Source: Rotaria sp. Silwood1 (taxonomy: Eukaryota > Rotifera > Eurotatoria > Philodinida > Philodinidae). Taken from it: 64,000 nucleotides of DNA. The position numbers and the translations under genes were made by a program. The notes beneath the pieces are model-generated. The model did not search any database and was not told the DNA's origin. It was given only the letters and a program-made list of their open reading frames with translations. The stretch's first letter is position 1. The number at the start of each line of letters is the position of its first letter. Positions 27,701-40,018 of the stretch are shown here, piece by piece. The DNA lies in contig CAJNOP010000016.1 of the NCBI GenBank assembly GCA_905250075.1, positions 1,025,661-1,089,660 of the forward strand, in the 5' to 3' direction.

Positions 27701-28705
27701 AATAGAAAAATACTAAATCACTATTTATTAAAAATTTTTTTTTTTTTTATAACAAAGGAACTTTTTTTTATCAAGTGTCTTGTATACTCGGTGGTCTCAT
27801 GAAAGCTATTTAAGCATAAATATGATTTTATTTCTTAGGTACTGAAAATATGGATCAATCACCACCAATAATAAATTTACCACAAAATGGTTTGTAGAAT
27901 ATTTAATCAATTTTTATATGAATAATGACTTTTATTTTTCTTTTATTTAGAAATTAAAAGTAGTCCTCGTCAAACATCTGCTCTTGGTGGTGCTCCAATA
28001 AGTGGTACAAAATTACCATCAAAACGAAAATTAGCTGTTAATGAAGTAAGTCTTATTTTAATAGATTGATACAATGAAATATTTCTATAAAATGTTTAGG
28101 TTTTTCGTGATGATCAAGATGATGATAATACAAATAGTTTTCAGAAAAAATCAAAATTATCTGCAATACTTGATCAACAAACTACGCCAACTTCTCATAA
28201 TGTAACACATATTAAAGATGAACAAAGTAATCGAATATCATCAAGTAAACCGACACCTGTAACTCCAACAACAAATGCTAATTCTACTCAATCACAAGAA
28301 GAAAAACGTCAAGCTGTACGTAAATTAATTGAAAGTATTCCAACAAAAAAAGAAGATTTATTTAATTATCCACTCGAATGGTCACTTCTCGATTCCGTAT
28401 GTATTTTTTCTTTTTTTTTTGGTTTCTTTAAAAATCTAATTATCTCTTTTTTTTATAAATTAAAGAATCTAATGGAAAAACGTATTAAACCATGGGTAAC
28501 AAAAAAAATTGTTGAATATATTGGTGAAGAAGAAATAACATTAACAGATTTCATTTGTTCATCAATAATGTCAAAAAAAAGTGCTGAAACAATCTTATCT
28601 GATATACGTGTTGTACTTGATGATGAAGCAGAAGTATTTGTTGTTAAAATGTGGCGATTAATTGTCTATGAAGTTGAAGCTAAACGACACGGTCTCAGCA
28701 AATGA
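22771..28705 (+). CDS. RBM25: RNA-binding protein 25 (splicing factor with RRM and PWI domains)
   Basis: Nuclear pre-mRNA splicing regulator. The Pro/Met-rich N-terminus (MSFPPHMPIIPPMPFFPPGA) is followed by an RRM: TTVFVGSISERAPDAMIKRM, GSVVNWKRVQGANGKLQAFG and FCEYENPEGTLRCIRLLNGW. Next come an acidic/Lys-rich linker, a long Glu/Arg-rich helical region and an RS-like block (about 25060-25300). The last two exons encode the PWI domain (KLIESIPTKKEDLFNYPLEW, KPWVTKKIVEYIGEEEITLT), ending AKRHGLSK. Exons: 22771-22851, 22911-22979, 23036-23122, 23593-23650, 23717-23808, 24246-24395, 24463-25386, 27032-27195, 27258-27565, 27839-27889, 27951-28045, 28100-28396 and 28466-28705. A TCA/GCA/GTA triplet run at 24724-24770 gives Ser-Ala-Val tracts. 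The intron 25387-27031 is 1.6 kb. Confidence 0.93.
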
Positions 28706-30016
28706 TTTGTTTTTCTTTCTGTCTTGTTCTTTTTTGTCTGTCCGATGGTTTTCTTTTGGTCTCAGTGTATGAATTTGTGTATTCTTACATTTTTTTTTTG
28801 TTCTTTCACTAAGACAAAAAGAAAAAGAGATAGTCGATGAAATGAAGTGCGTTTCTGTTATGTACAAATATCAAGTCCATTTAAGTTAAACAAAAAGATG
28901 TACTTGAAAGTAAACTTCTCTCTTTTATAATATGAAAACACAACAAAAAAAAAAACCTTATGATATCTGTATGTATTTGTCATTTTCCTTGTGTGTCTTC
29001 TCTCTCTCTCTCTCTTTTTTTTTTTGTGTATCTTCTTCTTGTTTTGTCTGTGATTTTTCAAACACATACAACAAAAAATAAAAACAAGAAAAAAGTTCGA
29101 TATTGTTAAACGTTCATATTATGTCATGAGTTTATATTCAGTAACAAGCAAAACTCGATAATATAGGAATATTGTATATACAGTAAGTACTATTATTATT
29201 CAACATGGGTTATTTCCAATGTTTTTTAACTGCAGTTGTAAGCTTAGAAAGAATGCAAATAGTGATTAGAATATTAAAAAAAAAACATTTCCAATAAGAA
29301 TACAAGAAAATAAAAATTATTATCAGAGTCACAAAGATGGTGACTTCAGAAAACCAAATCTCTAGTTTTTCAGTATATAGAACATGTAAGTATAATTTTG
29401 TTTAGTCTACGTAAAACGATAGAGTAAACCATTCTCTACAAAATGAGACATCATCGAGTTCTCTGCAATTTTTTTGAGCTAAGATACAGAAATGTGATTG
29501 AAGACTAAAAGATGATTTTTCTATAGAAGATTAGAAAAAAAAATGACTTTAGGAGCTTCTGTAAGATTAATCTATCTCGGAGCCATCTCATTTTGTAGAG
29601 AATTATTTGTTCTACCATTATATTTAGTGTAAGCAAAGTTTTATTCACTCGTTCTAGATACTAAACAACTAGTGTTTTGATTTTCTGGAATTCTTGATTT
29701 TGTCTATAGCAACTCATGCTCTACGTATCAAGATCGATGTATCGAAAAACTTTCACAATTTTCTGATGAATCATTCTCTAAAAGTGAATCTTCTAACTTT
29801 CAAGTAGAGAAAGATGCGCTGTAAGAGAGAAAAAGATAAAATATGAAAAAGTGTCCTTTCAATGAATATTATGTAAAAAAAAAAAGAGGATTGAAATATT
29901 TGAAAAAGATAATGTTCTATCTTTGGCTTCATTTTTATTTCCTCTTTTTTATATAAAAAACGGAATAAACACAACAAAATCTTTCAATGGAACAAAAAAC
30001 AAATCAGTATATGAAT
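28706..30016. other. Intergenic between convergent genes
   Basis: 3' flank of RBM25 and of the converging unknown gene. It contains a short CT repeat around 29000-29016 and the inverted-repeat element at 29431-29603. No coding region is supported. Confidence 0.5.
29431..29603. repeat. Small inverted-repeat element (MITE-like)
   Basis: ATTCTCTACAAAATGAGA at 29431-29448 is exactly the reverse complement of 29586-29603, an 18 bp perfect terminal repeat around a 137 bp centre. No obvious target-site duplication is seen, so its family is not assigned. Confidence 0.5.
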
Positions 30017-33000
30017 TTATTGAAAGCTATATTGTTTTCTTTCATTTCTTCGTCGATCGTTTTTTACGTAAGTTCGATATTCAATCGATGAATATGATGC
30101 AGTTAGTCTTTTATTATTGTTATGAATATGAAAATTTGCTGATTTTCTTTTAAAGTATTGCATTGAATTATTATGTTGATATTGTTTTTGGCTGTCTTTC
30201 GATGAAAAAGTTGACGGTCGATGTGATTCTTCTTTTTCATTATTATTCTCTAATTGTGATTGATAATCATTAAGTGATCCTAATAAACGCTGAATTGCTT
30301 TCATTATAAAATCATATGCTCTTGTAACTTGTGTACTAGTTTTATATTTAGAGTCTTCCGAAAAATATTCACTAAATTCTTTATAATATTTCTCTCGTAT
30401 TGATAAAATCTGTTTTTTTGCATCAAGTATTGAATTATAATTGCATAGTTCTAAATTTGATCGTAAAGATTTTAGTTCGTGGACTGTTAAGTCAACCATT
30501 TCACTATATGATAGTAAAGCTTGACTAGTGAGTAAATGAAATAAATTACTTAAACGACTAAATAACTAAATAGAACAAAAAAAAAAAGAATGTAAAAAGT
30601 AATGTTAAACTTAGATTAACTAACTTGTCGAAATAAACGAAATTTTTCATCAGTTTCATCATCGGATGGTTCTCGAGCTAATGATGACGATGTTTGACGA
30701 GATGGTGGCAATGATGTTTGTGATCGTTTATTAGAATTTTCTTCATTTATTTCATAATGATCTTTAGTTGACACTTGTATATTTGAATGAGAAGATGGTG
30801 ATGGTATTGATTCAACTGGATGAATGAATGAAGTTGAAGGTGTATTAGATCTGTTATTACTTTTTTCGACACACTCAAACCATTGATTGTATAGAATCTA
30901 AAGAGAAAATTACTAGAAATAAGAGATGGATGGAAAATTTCTCGACAAAATATTTGACTATTTTGCGCGTATTTAAATACATTGAAAACAAATGAGAAGT
31001 AATGTATTGAAATCAAAATTCTTTAGTACTGTTTTAGAATATATAATTACAAGGACACTACCTCAAATGACACTAATTTATAATCATTTCTATCAATTAG
31101 ATTTCTAATGCAGAAACAAAAAAGATTTCAGAATCGCCTGAAATTATCCTAATATCTTGAAATTAATTAGTACTGATTCTTAAATCGTACTAATGGATAA
31201 TAAAACATTGATGATTGATAAGAGTTTCGTTTTTCAAGCATTATTATGAAATATACTTCTTATAGAAACTCTATAAAGTAGTGTACGTGCTTCTGGTAAT
31301 ATCTTTCTTCTCTTCATATATATTATTGGAAGTTTCAAGATGAAATATGTCGTCTTTGACATTTTAAGATTTCTACGACATGAAACACAGTACTTGTTTG
31401 TTTTTTTCCAACAAGCGATTATATACTACACAAAATCAATTGTCTTGTAAAAAGTACTCTTTTAATTGAGACAAAAAAATAGAATTTCAGTGTATGATCT
31501 CTTCTGTGGATTTTTTCGAAAACTCAATGAAATCCCAGTATAGGAGATATTGAAGAAATAGTCGTACATCTCTATCTCTCCAAATGATCTTCAAGTGAAT
31601 CTATTCAAGTAATTATATAAACACAAACGATATTCAGTATTTTACAGACGATAGAAATATTAAACCAATGCTGTGTGATTGACTACATTATTCAGTTAGT
31701 TGAATACACTTAAACTTATTTTCTCTTTCTTTTTCATCTCTTATAGCAACATCCACACAAGAGCATCGGCCTATGTCGTATGTCTATCATATTTCCACTG
31801 TCATTTGTATATATTTATTTCATTATATCAATTATGCACATATCAATATATCTATGCTAGGATATGGTAGAGATATCAATTTTTACGTCTCCAATAGCAG
31901 AACCTCACTGAGTTTACGAGGAAATTCTCAGAAAAAAATCTAATCAGTTTCAGTGGTTAAAAAATATCTATAAAAGTGAAGAAGATCTAAGACATCTGCA
32001 ACGTTTGATGAAATTTATAGACCCATGAATTCTCCTCTCTCTCTTTTGTTCAAACAAAGCATGAAATGTTTAGTTTTATTTATTTCAATATTTCCTAATA
32101 GTTTTCAAGAATGAACAATGAGTTGGTAACGGTTCGGTAAAGTGTATATTCTATTCTTTCTATTACTTAAAACAAGTAAATACCGTTAAATTTTCATGAA
32201 GTTTGAAAAATGAATTTACAATCATTGAAAATTGTTCAATATGATCAAATTTTTTCTTATTCGATTTAATTAATGTTTCTATTGATTGACATATATTAGA
32301 AACATTATTTAAACAGTTTGAATATAATATCATTTCAGATTTATTAATTAATTTGAAATTTTCATTCAAGTGTTTCATTTGTTGTTGTAATGGATTAATG
32401 ACTGAATGAATATATCCACGAACTATACATATAGATTCAAATAGTTGAATCAAAGTTTCATCAAAACCAATTTGACTAATAAGGCTGTGAATATTATTCA
32501 CTAAATCATTAATTGAATTTTCAAATGTATATACTAAATATAAAACAATTTTATTAAATAAATTGACAATTATTAATTAATTACCAGATGAAGATCTAAA
32601 AAAAGAATTTTCTTTCATTTCAATATACAAAAAAAAAAAGAAAAAGATATCTTACCGAAAAGTTTGTTCTTGATCCGACTCTTCATATTTATCAACATAT
32701 TTATTTTTAACTGGTGTTATTGTAGATGTAGCTTCTGATTGTATAGATATTCTACTAAAATAAATTCAAAAAAAACAATATATTATTCGAGATTTCCATT
32801 ACTTTTGTTGTGGATTTAATGAATCTGACTTTGATGGTGTTTTGATTCTTGTTAATGTCGTTGAATTATCATCATCAGTACCTGAAAGAAAAAGATAGTT
32901 ATATGAAAATATTAATGAGAATATAATTCAATAAACCTTGATCAATGCAAATATATATAACTGTACTATTACAATTTAGACCATTCTTATTAAAATATTC

Positions 33001-33299
33001 CAAAAATGTTTTATATTGAGTAGTATCTAATGGTTGACGTTGGAAATCATATAATAATGTTTTGCTTTTACTTTCGCCTTTAATATCAATCAATAGAATT
33101 TTAAATATTAAATTTTTCAAATATTTTTCATTTCACCTAAACTAAAAATATTAAGTAAGCGATGATGAACATCTTCAAAGTCCATATTGATCGGCTCCCA
33201 ATTACAAAACCGAGTACCACCACCATCTTCAAGTTCGACCTTTTTAATTAAACCATTTTTTGTTAAGACCAAACGACCACATCGAAATCTTCTATTCAT
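30017..33299 (-). CDS. Uncharacterised multi-exon protein
   Basis: Not recognised. Start ATG at 33299, stop at 30017, about eight exons with gt..ag ends. The compact N-terminal part begins MNRRFRCGRLVLTKNGLIKK and continues GGGTRFCNWEPINMDFEDVH and LYDFQRQPLDTTQYKTFLEY; it may be a small folded domain. A Ser/Thr-rich linker follows (about 32700-32900). Two long helical, coiled-coil-like stretches come next (32163-32510, SQIGFDETLIQLFESICIVR; 30180-30520, VDLTVHELKSLRSNLELC). These are separated by a Ser/Pro-rich segment with phosphorylation-like SPS patterns. The C-terminus is basic (NDRRRNERKQYSFQ). The intron about 30899-32184 is 1.3 kb. No signal peptide or membrane segment is seen. It converges on RBM25. 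Coding quality is good, since conserved splice sites keep one frame throughout. Confidence 0.7.
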
Positions 33300-35128
33300 T
33301 TTATATTATTATCTAAATATTTGTAAATTTTGAGTGAGAAAATATATATTGAAAATGATGCTAAAATATTTCTACATCCTTGATCATCTGTTTGTTATGA
33401 TATAAATGTTCATCAATCTTACTGTTCAGGTATCACACCTATTGAATTTTCAAAAATGAATGGTTTAAAGTATATCAGATAAAGTATTGCAATACGAATC
33501 TCGAACAAGAGATTTTTCTATAATTTATTATTGCTTGATTGGAGAGAACTCTTCGATCCGCTATATTAAATTTCTTTTCTTTTCTTTCTTTTTTAGAATG
33601 TTTTTTTTTTAAATAAGAAAATTGAAAGGCATTTTAGTTCGAAAAGCTATCTAAATCATATAGTTTTTCTCTAATAGTGATCTAAATACTGATAAACGTC
33701 TCATATTCTTTATTGTTTTTTTTTCTTCTAATATTATTTTATTTTGAATCTTCAGATAAAATTAAAAAGAGCATAAACGGTTGTGACAGAATTGAACTGT
33801 GAAATATCTTAACAATAAACTCAGAGATGTATAAGACTAATACTCAGTTTCAAAACCTTTAAAAACTCACTGTTCAAAAATATCAAAATCTCACGAACAT
33901 TAACTTGAATGATTAGTTTTAGTTAATTATAACCATCAGACATATGCCTAAAAAATTATATGCATGAATTTCAAGCAACATTCTTCTTTTGATCTACTAC
34001 TAGCTGACGGGGATGATTCATCGCTTGATTTTTACAATCAATATGCTAGCGCACTTGTTTACGCTGTCTTATAGCTAAATCAGTTGCAAAGATATTTTCA
34101 CATAAAAATGAATAATAGCTTACAACGTTATTGAGCCATATGTTCGTCTTGTGTCGTGCCAAGTTAAGGAAAATGCGGCGAAATAAATCGAGGCATCGGG
34201 AGAGTTGTAATGGCGGACCAAAAGGATTGAGTATTGGTAAAATATGGAAGTTTCATGTTGTAGAAAAACTGCAGCTCATTGGTCCATAGTGTTGGCCATT
34301 TTAATATTTTCCATTTTGACCTAGTCGCTAATGAGTGCTATCTATTAATTTTTCTAAAAGTGGTCAGCATAATATTTTGTGCAAAAATCTTAAGATCTGC
34401 CTGATTTTGTATATTCATAAATCCTAAATAACGATTTGGTTTTAAAGAATCTTCATGTAATGCATTTATAAATAACAATCAATACAACAAACGAGAAATT
34501 ATAATTTGACGAAGTGAAAACAAAAAAATGTTATAGTAAAACTAATCATTAGAGTGAATTTGCGAACACGAATTCAAAGTTAAATTCTTGAAAACTTCAA
34601 GCTTCATTTGCTTCACTCTATGCCATTGTTAAAACATGTCCCTGCTTCATCCTTGAGAAAGATTTCTGCTCTAGCATTACCACTAATTGTTCTATTAACT
34701 ACAACGAGCCTTCTTTGTTCGACAAGTATGAGTACTTGTTGAGGATCGATAGACGAAGCTAAGAATAAGACTACAACCGATACCTAAGTTTATTCACTCT
34801 GATACGTATCGCACCCACATTCACCTTATCACACCCTCCATGTTTAAAATTTGATTTCCTACTTCAATATAAAAGCTTATTTTGGCTTTCGTATATTTTT
34901 TTTTGGAAGAATGATAAGGAGTAAGATAAGGATGACTTCGGTGTTGAGAATAAAAAAATTCTCGTCCACGTCTCACCAGCACATTTGCATCGACATTCAA
35001 ATACTTATCAGGTGATCTGAATATCATATCCATTTTACCAATAAAAAAATACGGAAAATAAATTTGTATAGATACTTTGTAAGCATCAACAAAAACTGAT
35101 TCTATTCATTCAGATACACCTGTAAATT
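33300..35128. other. Intergenic, no supported gene
   Basis: It includes a locally less AT-rich patch (about 33995-34340), possibly an old insertion, without recognisable coding content. A minus-strand 70-residue open frame at 34821-35033 has no family resemblance and no splice context. Confidence 0.4.
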
Positions 35129-35866
35129 ATGACAACTTATGAAAATCGGCAAACGTTGGGTGATATTCTACGGCAAGCTGAAACTATAAAAAATGAAAAT
35201 GACGAAATAATTAAACGTATCAATGGTAGAAGCATTGTCAATAGGTTTCAGTATAATATCACTCAATCAATGGTAAATAACTGTTTTAAGTTTGATGTTA
35301 CTGAAAGACAAGTGGAAGAACATGGTAATACAATAATCGATTCATGGAATTCATCAATTCCAATAATCATCATTCCTGATATATTCAACGATAAAATAAG
35401 CTACTCTTGTTCAAATTACACAGATTTAGTTCGACTGAATAATGAAATGCATATCGTTATACAAAAATATGAACTATTTGGCGACAGTGAAAGAGCACGT
35501 CAAGAAACGCTGAAATTTTTGAAAAATTTCCGGTTGATTCAAACAAATCTGAATCTAATTGAGTCGAGTCTTAAGCATGAAATTAGTAAATTAGAAGAAT
35601 TGAAAAACAAGATAAATGACATTAATAGTCAGTTTGAAAATTTGAAGACGAATCATAATTTATCGTTTGGCCTAGAAAATAATATTCCAAAAGGTCAACT
35701 ACGATGCTACCAATGTGGCACAATTCCGACGACAATGAGGTATTACAAAAATGATGTCGAAGCAAATCGTGTTGATGATTATCGCAGGAACGGGTACTCA
35801 GCAGTCTGTGTACAACATGCTCAATATGCGATTAATAAGAACTGGACTTTTGTTGGTCAATACTGA
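35129..35866 (+). CDS. Orphan single-exon coiled-coil protein with C-terminal Cys/His cluster
   Basis: Not recognised. 245 residues from the ATG MTTYENRQTLGDILRQAETI to a stop, with no intron. The first two thirds are predominantly helical with heptad-like Leu/Ile spacing (ESSLKHEISKLEELKNKIND, about residues 148-175), suggesting a coiled coil. The last 55 residues carry CYQC (residues about 193-196) and CVQH (about 229-232), a C2-CH arrangement that could hold one zinc ion. It ends NKNWTFVGQY. No signal peptide or membrane helix. Codon use resembles that of neighbouring genes. Being intronless in an intron-rich genome, it may be a retrocopy, a recent acquisition or a lineage-specific gene. 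Confidence 0.65.
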   Translation: MTTYENRQTLGDILRQAETIKNENDEIIKRINGRSIVNRFQYNITQSMVNNCFKFDVTERQVEEHGNTIIDSWNSSIPIIIIPDIFNDKISYSCSNYTDLVRLNNEMHIVIQKYELFGDSERARQETLKFLKNFRLIQTNLNLIESSLKHEISKLEELKNKINDINSQFENLKTNHNLSFGLENNIPKGQLRCYQCGTIPTTMRYYKNDVEANRVDDYRRNGYSAVCVQHAQYAINKNWTFVGQY

Positions 35867-36634
35867 AGCAATGCGGTATCAATGTAACTTACTTTTATTA
35901 GTCATTCTCTCTTCATTGGAATTGAAATAGTGTAGACTTTTCATTTTCATTTTCAACGACAGGATCAAACAATGTCTGACAAATTTTACTGAAACAGTCA
36001 TCACATAATTGAAAACTATTTTTTTCATCTCAAAAATTTTGTTTTTACTCAACTTACTCGCGATTGGAGTGTTTCTGTTTTGTGTTGCATTTTTATTTTT
36101 ACACATTTTGTCCATGTTTAGTGAATTGCAACTTATATGACGCACGATAAAATCAAGATTCTAAATTGTGAAGTACAAAGACATTATAAAACAATGCGCA
36201 AGCAACATGTTTTTATAACTTATATACATCCAATATGAGAAAGGAATGCATAAAGCAAATCTATTATCACATCCCTGTTGAAAAAAAAACAATACACGAA
36301 ACAAGGTATTGCAAACGAACAAGCCATTTTGCTTCACATCTGCATCTACCTGATTTGTCGCCATTTTCATAGCACTGTGTGTGTGAAGGTATGAACATGC
36401 ATGTGAGTCTTGCCTTCATTCGCTTTTAGACTACTCGGTCCAAACCTACAAACTCACATTCTACTTCCACGTAACTCAAATGTTTAGGATTGTCATTGGA
36501 TGATTCATTTGCCCCACTGATCTAAATTTATTATATTGAAAACAAAATCAAATTTAGCTGAGCAACATTTATTTGATCACTATGAGTCAATATTTGGATT
36601 GAATGAATTGAACGTCGATAGGATATATATGTAG
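35867..36634. other. Intergenic between convergent genes
   Basis: 3' flanks of the orphan plus-strand gene and the minus-strand cytochrome b561 gene. No element was recognised. Confidence 0.45.
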
Positions 36635-37432
36635 CTATGTCTGTCGCCAAATAAGAACAATGAGTGAAATAGTTAAAGAAACAGCCACAATAATGTGTAA
36701 AAGAAATAAATAGAGTTTAGTCTTGTTCAAAGACTGGCTATCCGTGCTATCGTCATTGGTCATTTTTTTTCTCAGTGGCAAAGTTTGATCAATCAGTTGA
36801 TTTCGACCAACTCGATATACTCCGGACGTCGATTTTACCCGAGCACGATATTCCACAGCTTCAAAAAGAATAACAACAAGAACAATCCAGGCAGACCAAA
36901 TCGAAAGAATAGCAATAAAACCACCCCGTTCCATAGGTAGTGCTTTTGGTTCAACTACGATGAGAAAAATAGTCGGTATAGAAAGAAAAAACGGCAAATA
37001 TCCCATGCTTCGATGGAGCCAATTAAAAATCGAACGATATGGACTATCTGGACGGCAACGAAACAATGCAATCCAGGCTTGTAATAAAGTACAACATACA
37101 ATAATAGCACCGAGCACGGAATGAGCGAAAATACGACGTCCATCTTTGTCAGCACTCACCCATTTGCCATTTTCGTTTACTAGAATGAGAAAGAAACCAA
37201 GCAATGTTGTGATCGTAACTAGACAAAGAATTAATCGATGAATTTGAAACCAAATCATACTGCCAAGTAGTTTTCGTCTTGTACCAATTCGTAGTAGACG
37301 TCCATAACGTGCAAATAATATACCTGTAGAGGCCAAGAGTATCCAAGCAAGAACCATAACTGTGCCATGAGCGTACACTAACCTTTCATCTTTCGGTGGA
37401 ATAGGTTCATTTATATACCAAGCACTGCTCAT
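36635..37432 (-). CDS. Cytochrome b561 domain membrane protein
   Basis: Predicted transmembrane electron carrier (ascorbate or ferric reductase type). 265 residues with about six hydrophobic segments. Histidines at the positions expected for two b-type haems: H22 (LVYAHGTVMVLAW), H65 (IWFQIHRLILC), H104 (IFAHSVLGAIIV) and H140 (NWLHRSMGYLPF). The order and spacing fit the b561 part of DOMON-b561 / ferric chelate reductase 1-like proteins; no DOMON or reelin domain precedes it. The last segment (LYLFLLHIIVAVSLTISLIV) is a C-terminal anchor. Single exon, intact, from the first ATG. Confidence 0.82.
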   Translation of the reverse strand: MSSAWYINEPIPPKDERLVYAHGTVMVLAWILLASTGILFARYGRLLRIGTRRKLLGSMIWFQIHRLILCLVTITTLLGFFLILVNENGKWVSADKDGRRIFAHSVLGAIIVCCTLLQAWIALFRCRPDSPYRSIFNWLHRSMGYLPFFLSIPTIFLIVVEPKALPMERGGFIAILSIWSAWIVLVVILFEAVEYRARVKSTSGVYRVGRNQLIDQTLPLRKKMTNDDSTDSQSLNKTKLYLFLLHIIVAVSLTISLIVLIWRQT

Positions 37433-38099
37433 TTATAGTAGAAATATTAATGCTGTATTAGTTGCGTACTTCAAGCTGTGCTTGTCTACTATATGATCGT
37501 GATGAATATGTTCAACAAATTTAAACCTAAGTGAACATAATGCATTAGAATTACAAATGGAGTGTTCTTTTTCTTGCAGTACTCAACGAAATGACACTAA
37601 CGTGCTATGCAAATATGGGTGAAGGAAAGGAGGAACGAACAAGCGAGAAAAAAGAACCCGATTTTTTTAGTGACCGTTACAGATGTTAAAGTACAATGAA
37701 TTACTTTATCGTGCATGCTCACCTGACAGGTGATGAATCATATTTCAAAGTTATAGCTAAATAAGTAGCGCTCTTGAAAATGATTAATAGAAATGAGTTG
37801 AATAATAGAATGTGAGAATTTCATGTTGTTATTCGAGTGTAAGTCATGACGAGTATAAAAATTGTGAGCGAACGAAATTGAATTTTATGATTAAACTTTC
37901 AACGGTATGTAATCTTCTATTAATGATTTTAAGTCAATTGGCTCGAAAAAGAAGTTCAAATTGGCTCAATATAGAAGTCGTCATGTCCCATAATGATTAG
38001 ATATAAAGAACAAGTTCTAATTCTGTATTAATAGTCATGTAGCTAGGCTTTGAAATTAAAATGTCAGTTCCAATGAGTCTAATATAGAAATCATTCATT

Positions 38100-38200
38100 A
38101 TGTTGTGTTTGAACCATTCTAGTAGATACAACTGGTGTATATGTGGATGCATTCAAAGTGTCAACGCTGAAACAATCAACCATGTCCTTATCTATTGACA
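38100..38200 (+). pseudogene. Possible LINE C-terminal relic
   Basis: The plus-strand frame reads NHSSRYNWCICGCIQSVNAE, then TINHVLIY and a stop. The spacing C-x-C-G...E-T-x-x-H-x-L resembles the Cys/His end of non-LTR retrotransposon ORF2 proteins. No reverse transcriptase part is visible around it. Confidence 0.3.
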
Positions 38201-38334
38201 TATCATTAGAATTGAATCCTAATTAAAACAAATTGCATACTTAAAAAAATAGTTTTATTGTGCTTTTTTTTAAAGTGCGAAGCTAGGACTATATGTTCAG
38301 TTATAGGTTGAGAATAAATGTGCGGCCTCCTACT

Positions 38335-38482
38335 GGCAAGGGTGTGGGTGTGAGTGAGTGTGCGAATGCTTGTGTGATCTGCATGTCGGTCTTGGTAAAC
38401 AAGGAGAAAACCCATACTCACTTTCACACTGTAGTCATATTTACACCTCAAACTCACACTCATACGCACATCCACACCCAGT
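38335..38482. repeat. GT/CA-rich imperfect foldback
   Basis: GGGTGTGGGTGTGAGTGAG on the left faces a CA-rich run (ACTCACACTCATACGCACAT and following) on the right, giving an imperfect hairpin. Probably degenerate microsatellite sequence in inverted orientation. Confidence 0.4.
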
Positions 38483-40018
38483 TCTAAAAATGGTAAGGAC
38501 TATAAAAATATTGTATGAACCACAATTCACGACTGTCTCACTAATTAGTTGATATACAAGCATTATTATGCAGCGACGTCTTTAATTGGTCAGGAGCACA
38601 TGATGCTTACATTCAATACAAGCAGTTCGCCAACGTGAACAGCTGCTTACGATAAGATACAAGATCAATTAGTAATCCGCTATTGAATTGTTTATAGCTA
38701 ATGCATACGATCCCTTACGATATTATCCGATGAGTGTTTACAGTCACCGTATTGTTACACGAATCGTTAACGGCAATTTTCAATGGTCATTATTTACGAT
38801 GTTCGTACTACATCATAAAGCATTGTTTACGGCGGGCATAATCTACCGTGAATCTTCGTTTATGGCGACATACATGACTTCAAGAAACGTTCGCTGTTTG
38901 TCTCTATCATCGATCGAAACACAACCATATACGATTGAAAATGATCGACCCAAATAATATTTCAAAAATAGAGCAGGCAATGAAGCAATAACAAAACAAG
39001 CACTGTTTGTTTATTCTTTCACTTTTTGACCTTAATTTGAATCGATAATACACTAAAACATAAAACTTTTTTCTGGCTTTGAAGAAAATCCAGTAACAAC
39101 TTGAAAAGTCAAGCTTTTTATTATTTTGTTCCATAGAAATAAACTAGCAAGAATACCTTTTCTTTTAGCTTTTTTTTGTCATTTTCAAGTTTCAGAAATT
39201 TTTCTGCACAGTAATATTCATTCTTGTTCTTCGAAAATTTATATCACGTCGATATAATTGTTAAATTTTCCAATGAATGCTCTTTTATGTTACTTTGCTT
39301 GTATAGCTTTGTTGCGTTGAAATAAAAGAAACGATCTATCAAAATGGTTTTATTTTCAATTTTATTATGTCTTGTTTAACAAAATAAACGTTTGGATAAA
39401 AGAAAAACTTACTGTGATAAAACACGTTTTTCGTGAAAAAACATTAATTAAAAAAAAAGCACTGTTTTAGGTTGTTCGTGAAAAAATCATATTTTCGATA
39501 AAAAAAGAACACATTGAAAGAAAGTCCTCTTAAATCAAGCTTCTTGATAGCATTTTGTTTTAGAAAAACGGTTGTTTTTACAGACGTATTGGAACGATAT
39601 TTTTCTAAATAACGCTTTGACTTGGAAATACGCATTGAAAACAATCAATGCACTCAAACACAAGAGTACTGAGATCAACGATATATCGGTGCATATGGAG
39701 AATAGATCTTAGCCTTACCTTTCAAATTAGGGTTTGTTCGTGTTTTCTGTTTATATTTGAAGTTGAATTATGAAGAAACTTTAGCAAAAAGATGTTATCA
39801 CAGAAAATTTTTGTTTTGTGATTTCTCGCTCAACCAGTAGTGATCTAAATGTCTAAATGTTATCTAAAAAATACATATTCTGTGATTGGCGAAGGCTGGT
39901 ATTGACGTTTGTCAGAAAAGAAAAAATTATCCAAGTGCAAAAAGTAATGAAATATTTTCTCGGTTTTGCACACTTTTGAATTTACACATTATATACCATT
40001 CACGAATTAACTCATACA

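Larger units (their letters stand above)
37433..40018. other. Intergenic, repeat-containing
   Basis: Holds a LINE-like relic (38100-38200), a GT/CA-rich foldback (38335-38482) and degenerate T-run/CG/A-run repeats (about 39400-39560) that recur near the right end of the window. The 89-residue open frame at 38688-38957 has no family resemblance. Confidence 0.4.

Noticed and set aside
36955-37346. Two minus-strand frames inside the b561 gene
   Set aside because: Overlap the intact cytochrome b561 gene in other frames with no family resemblance.
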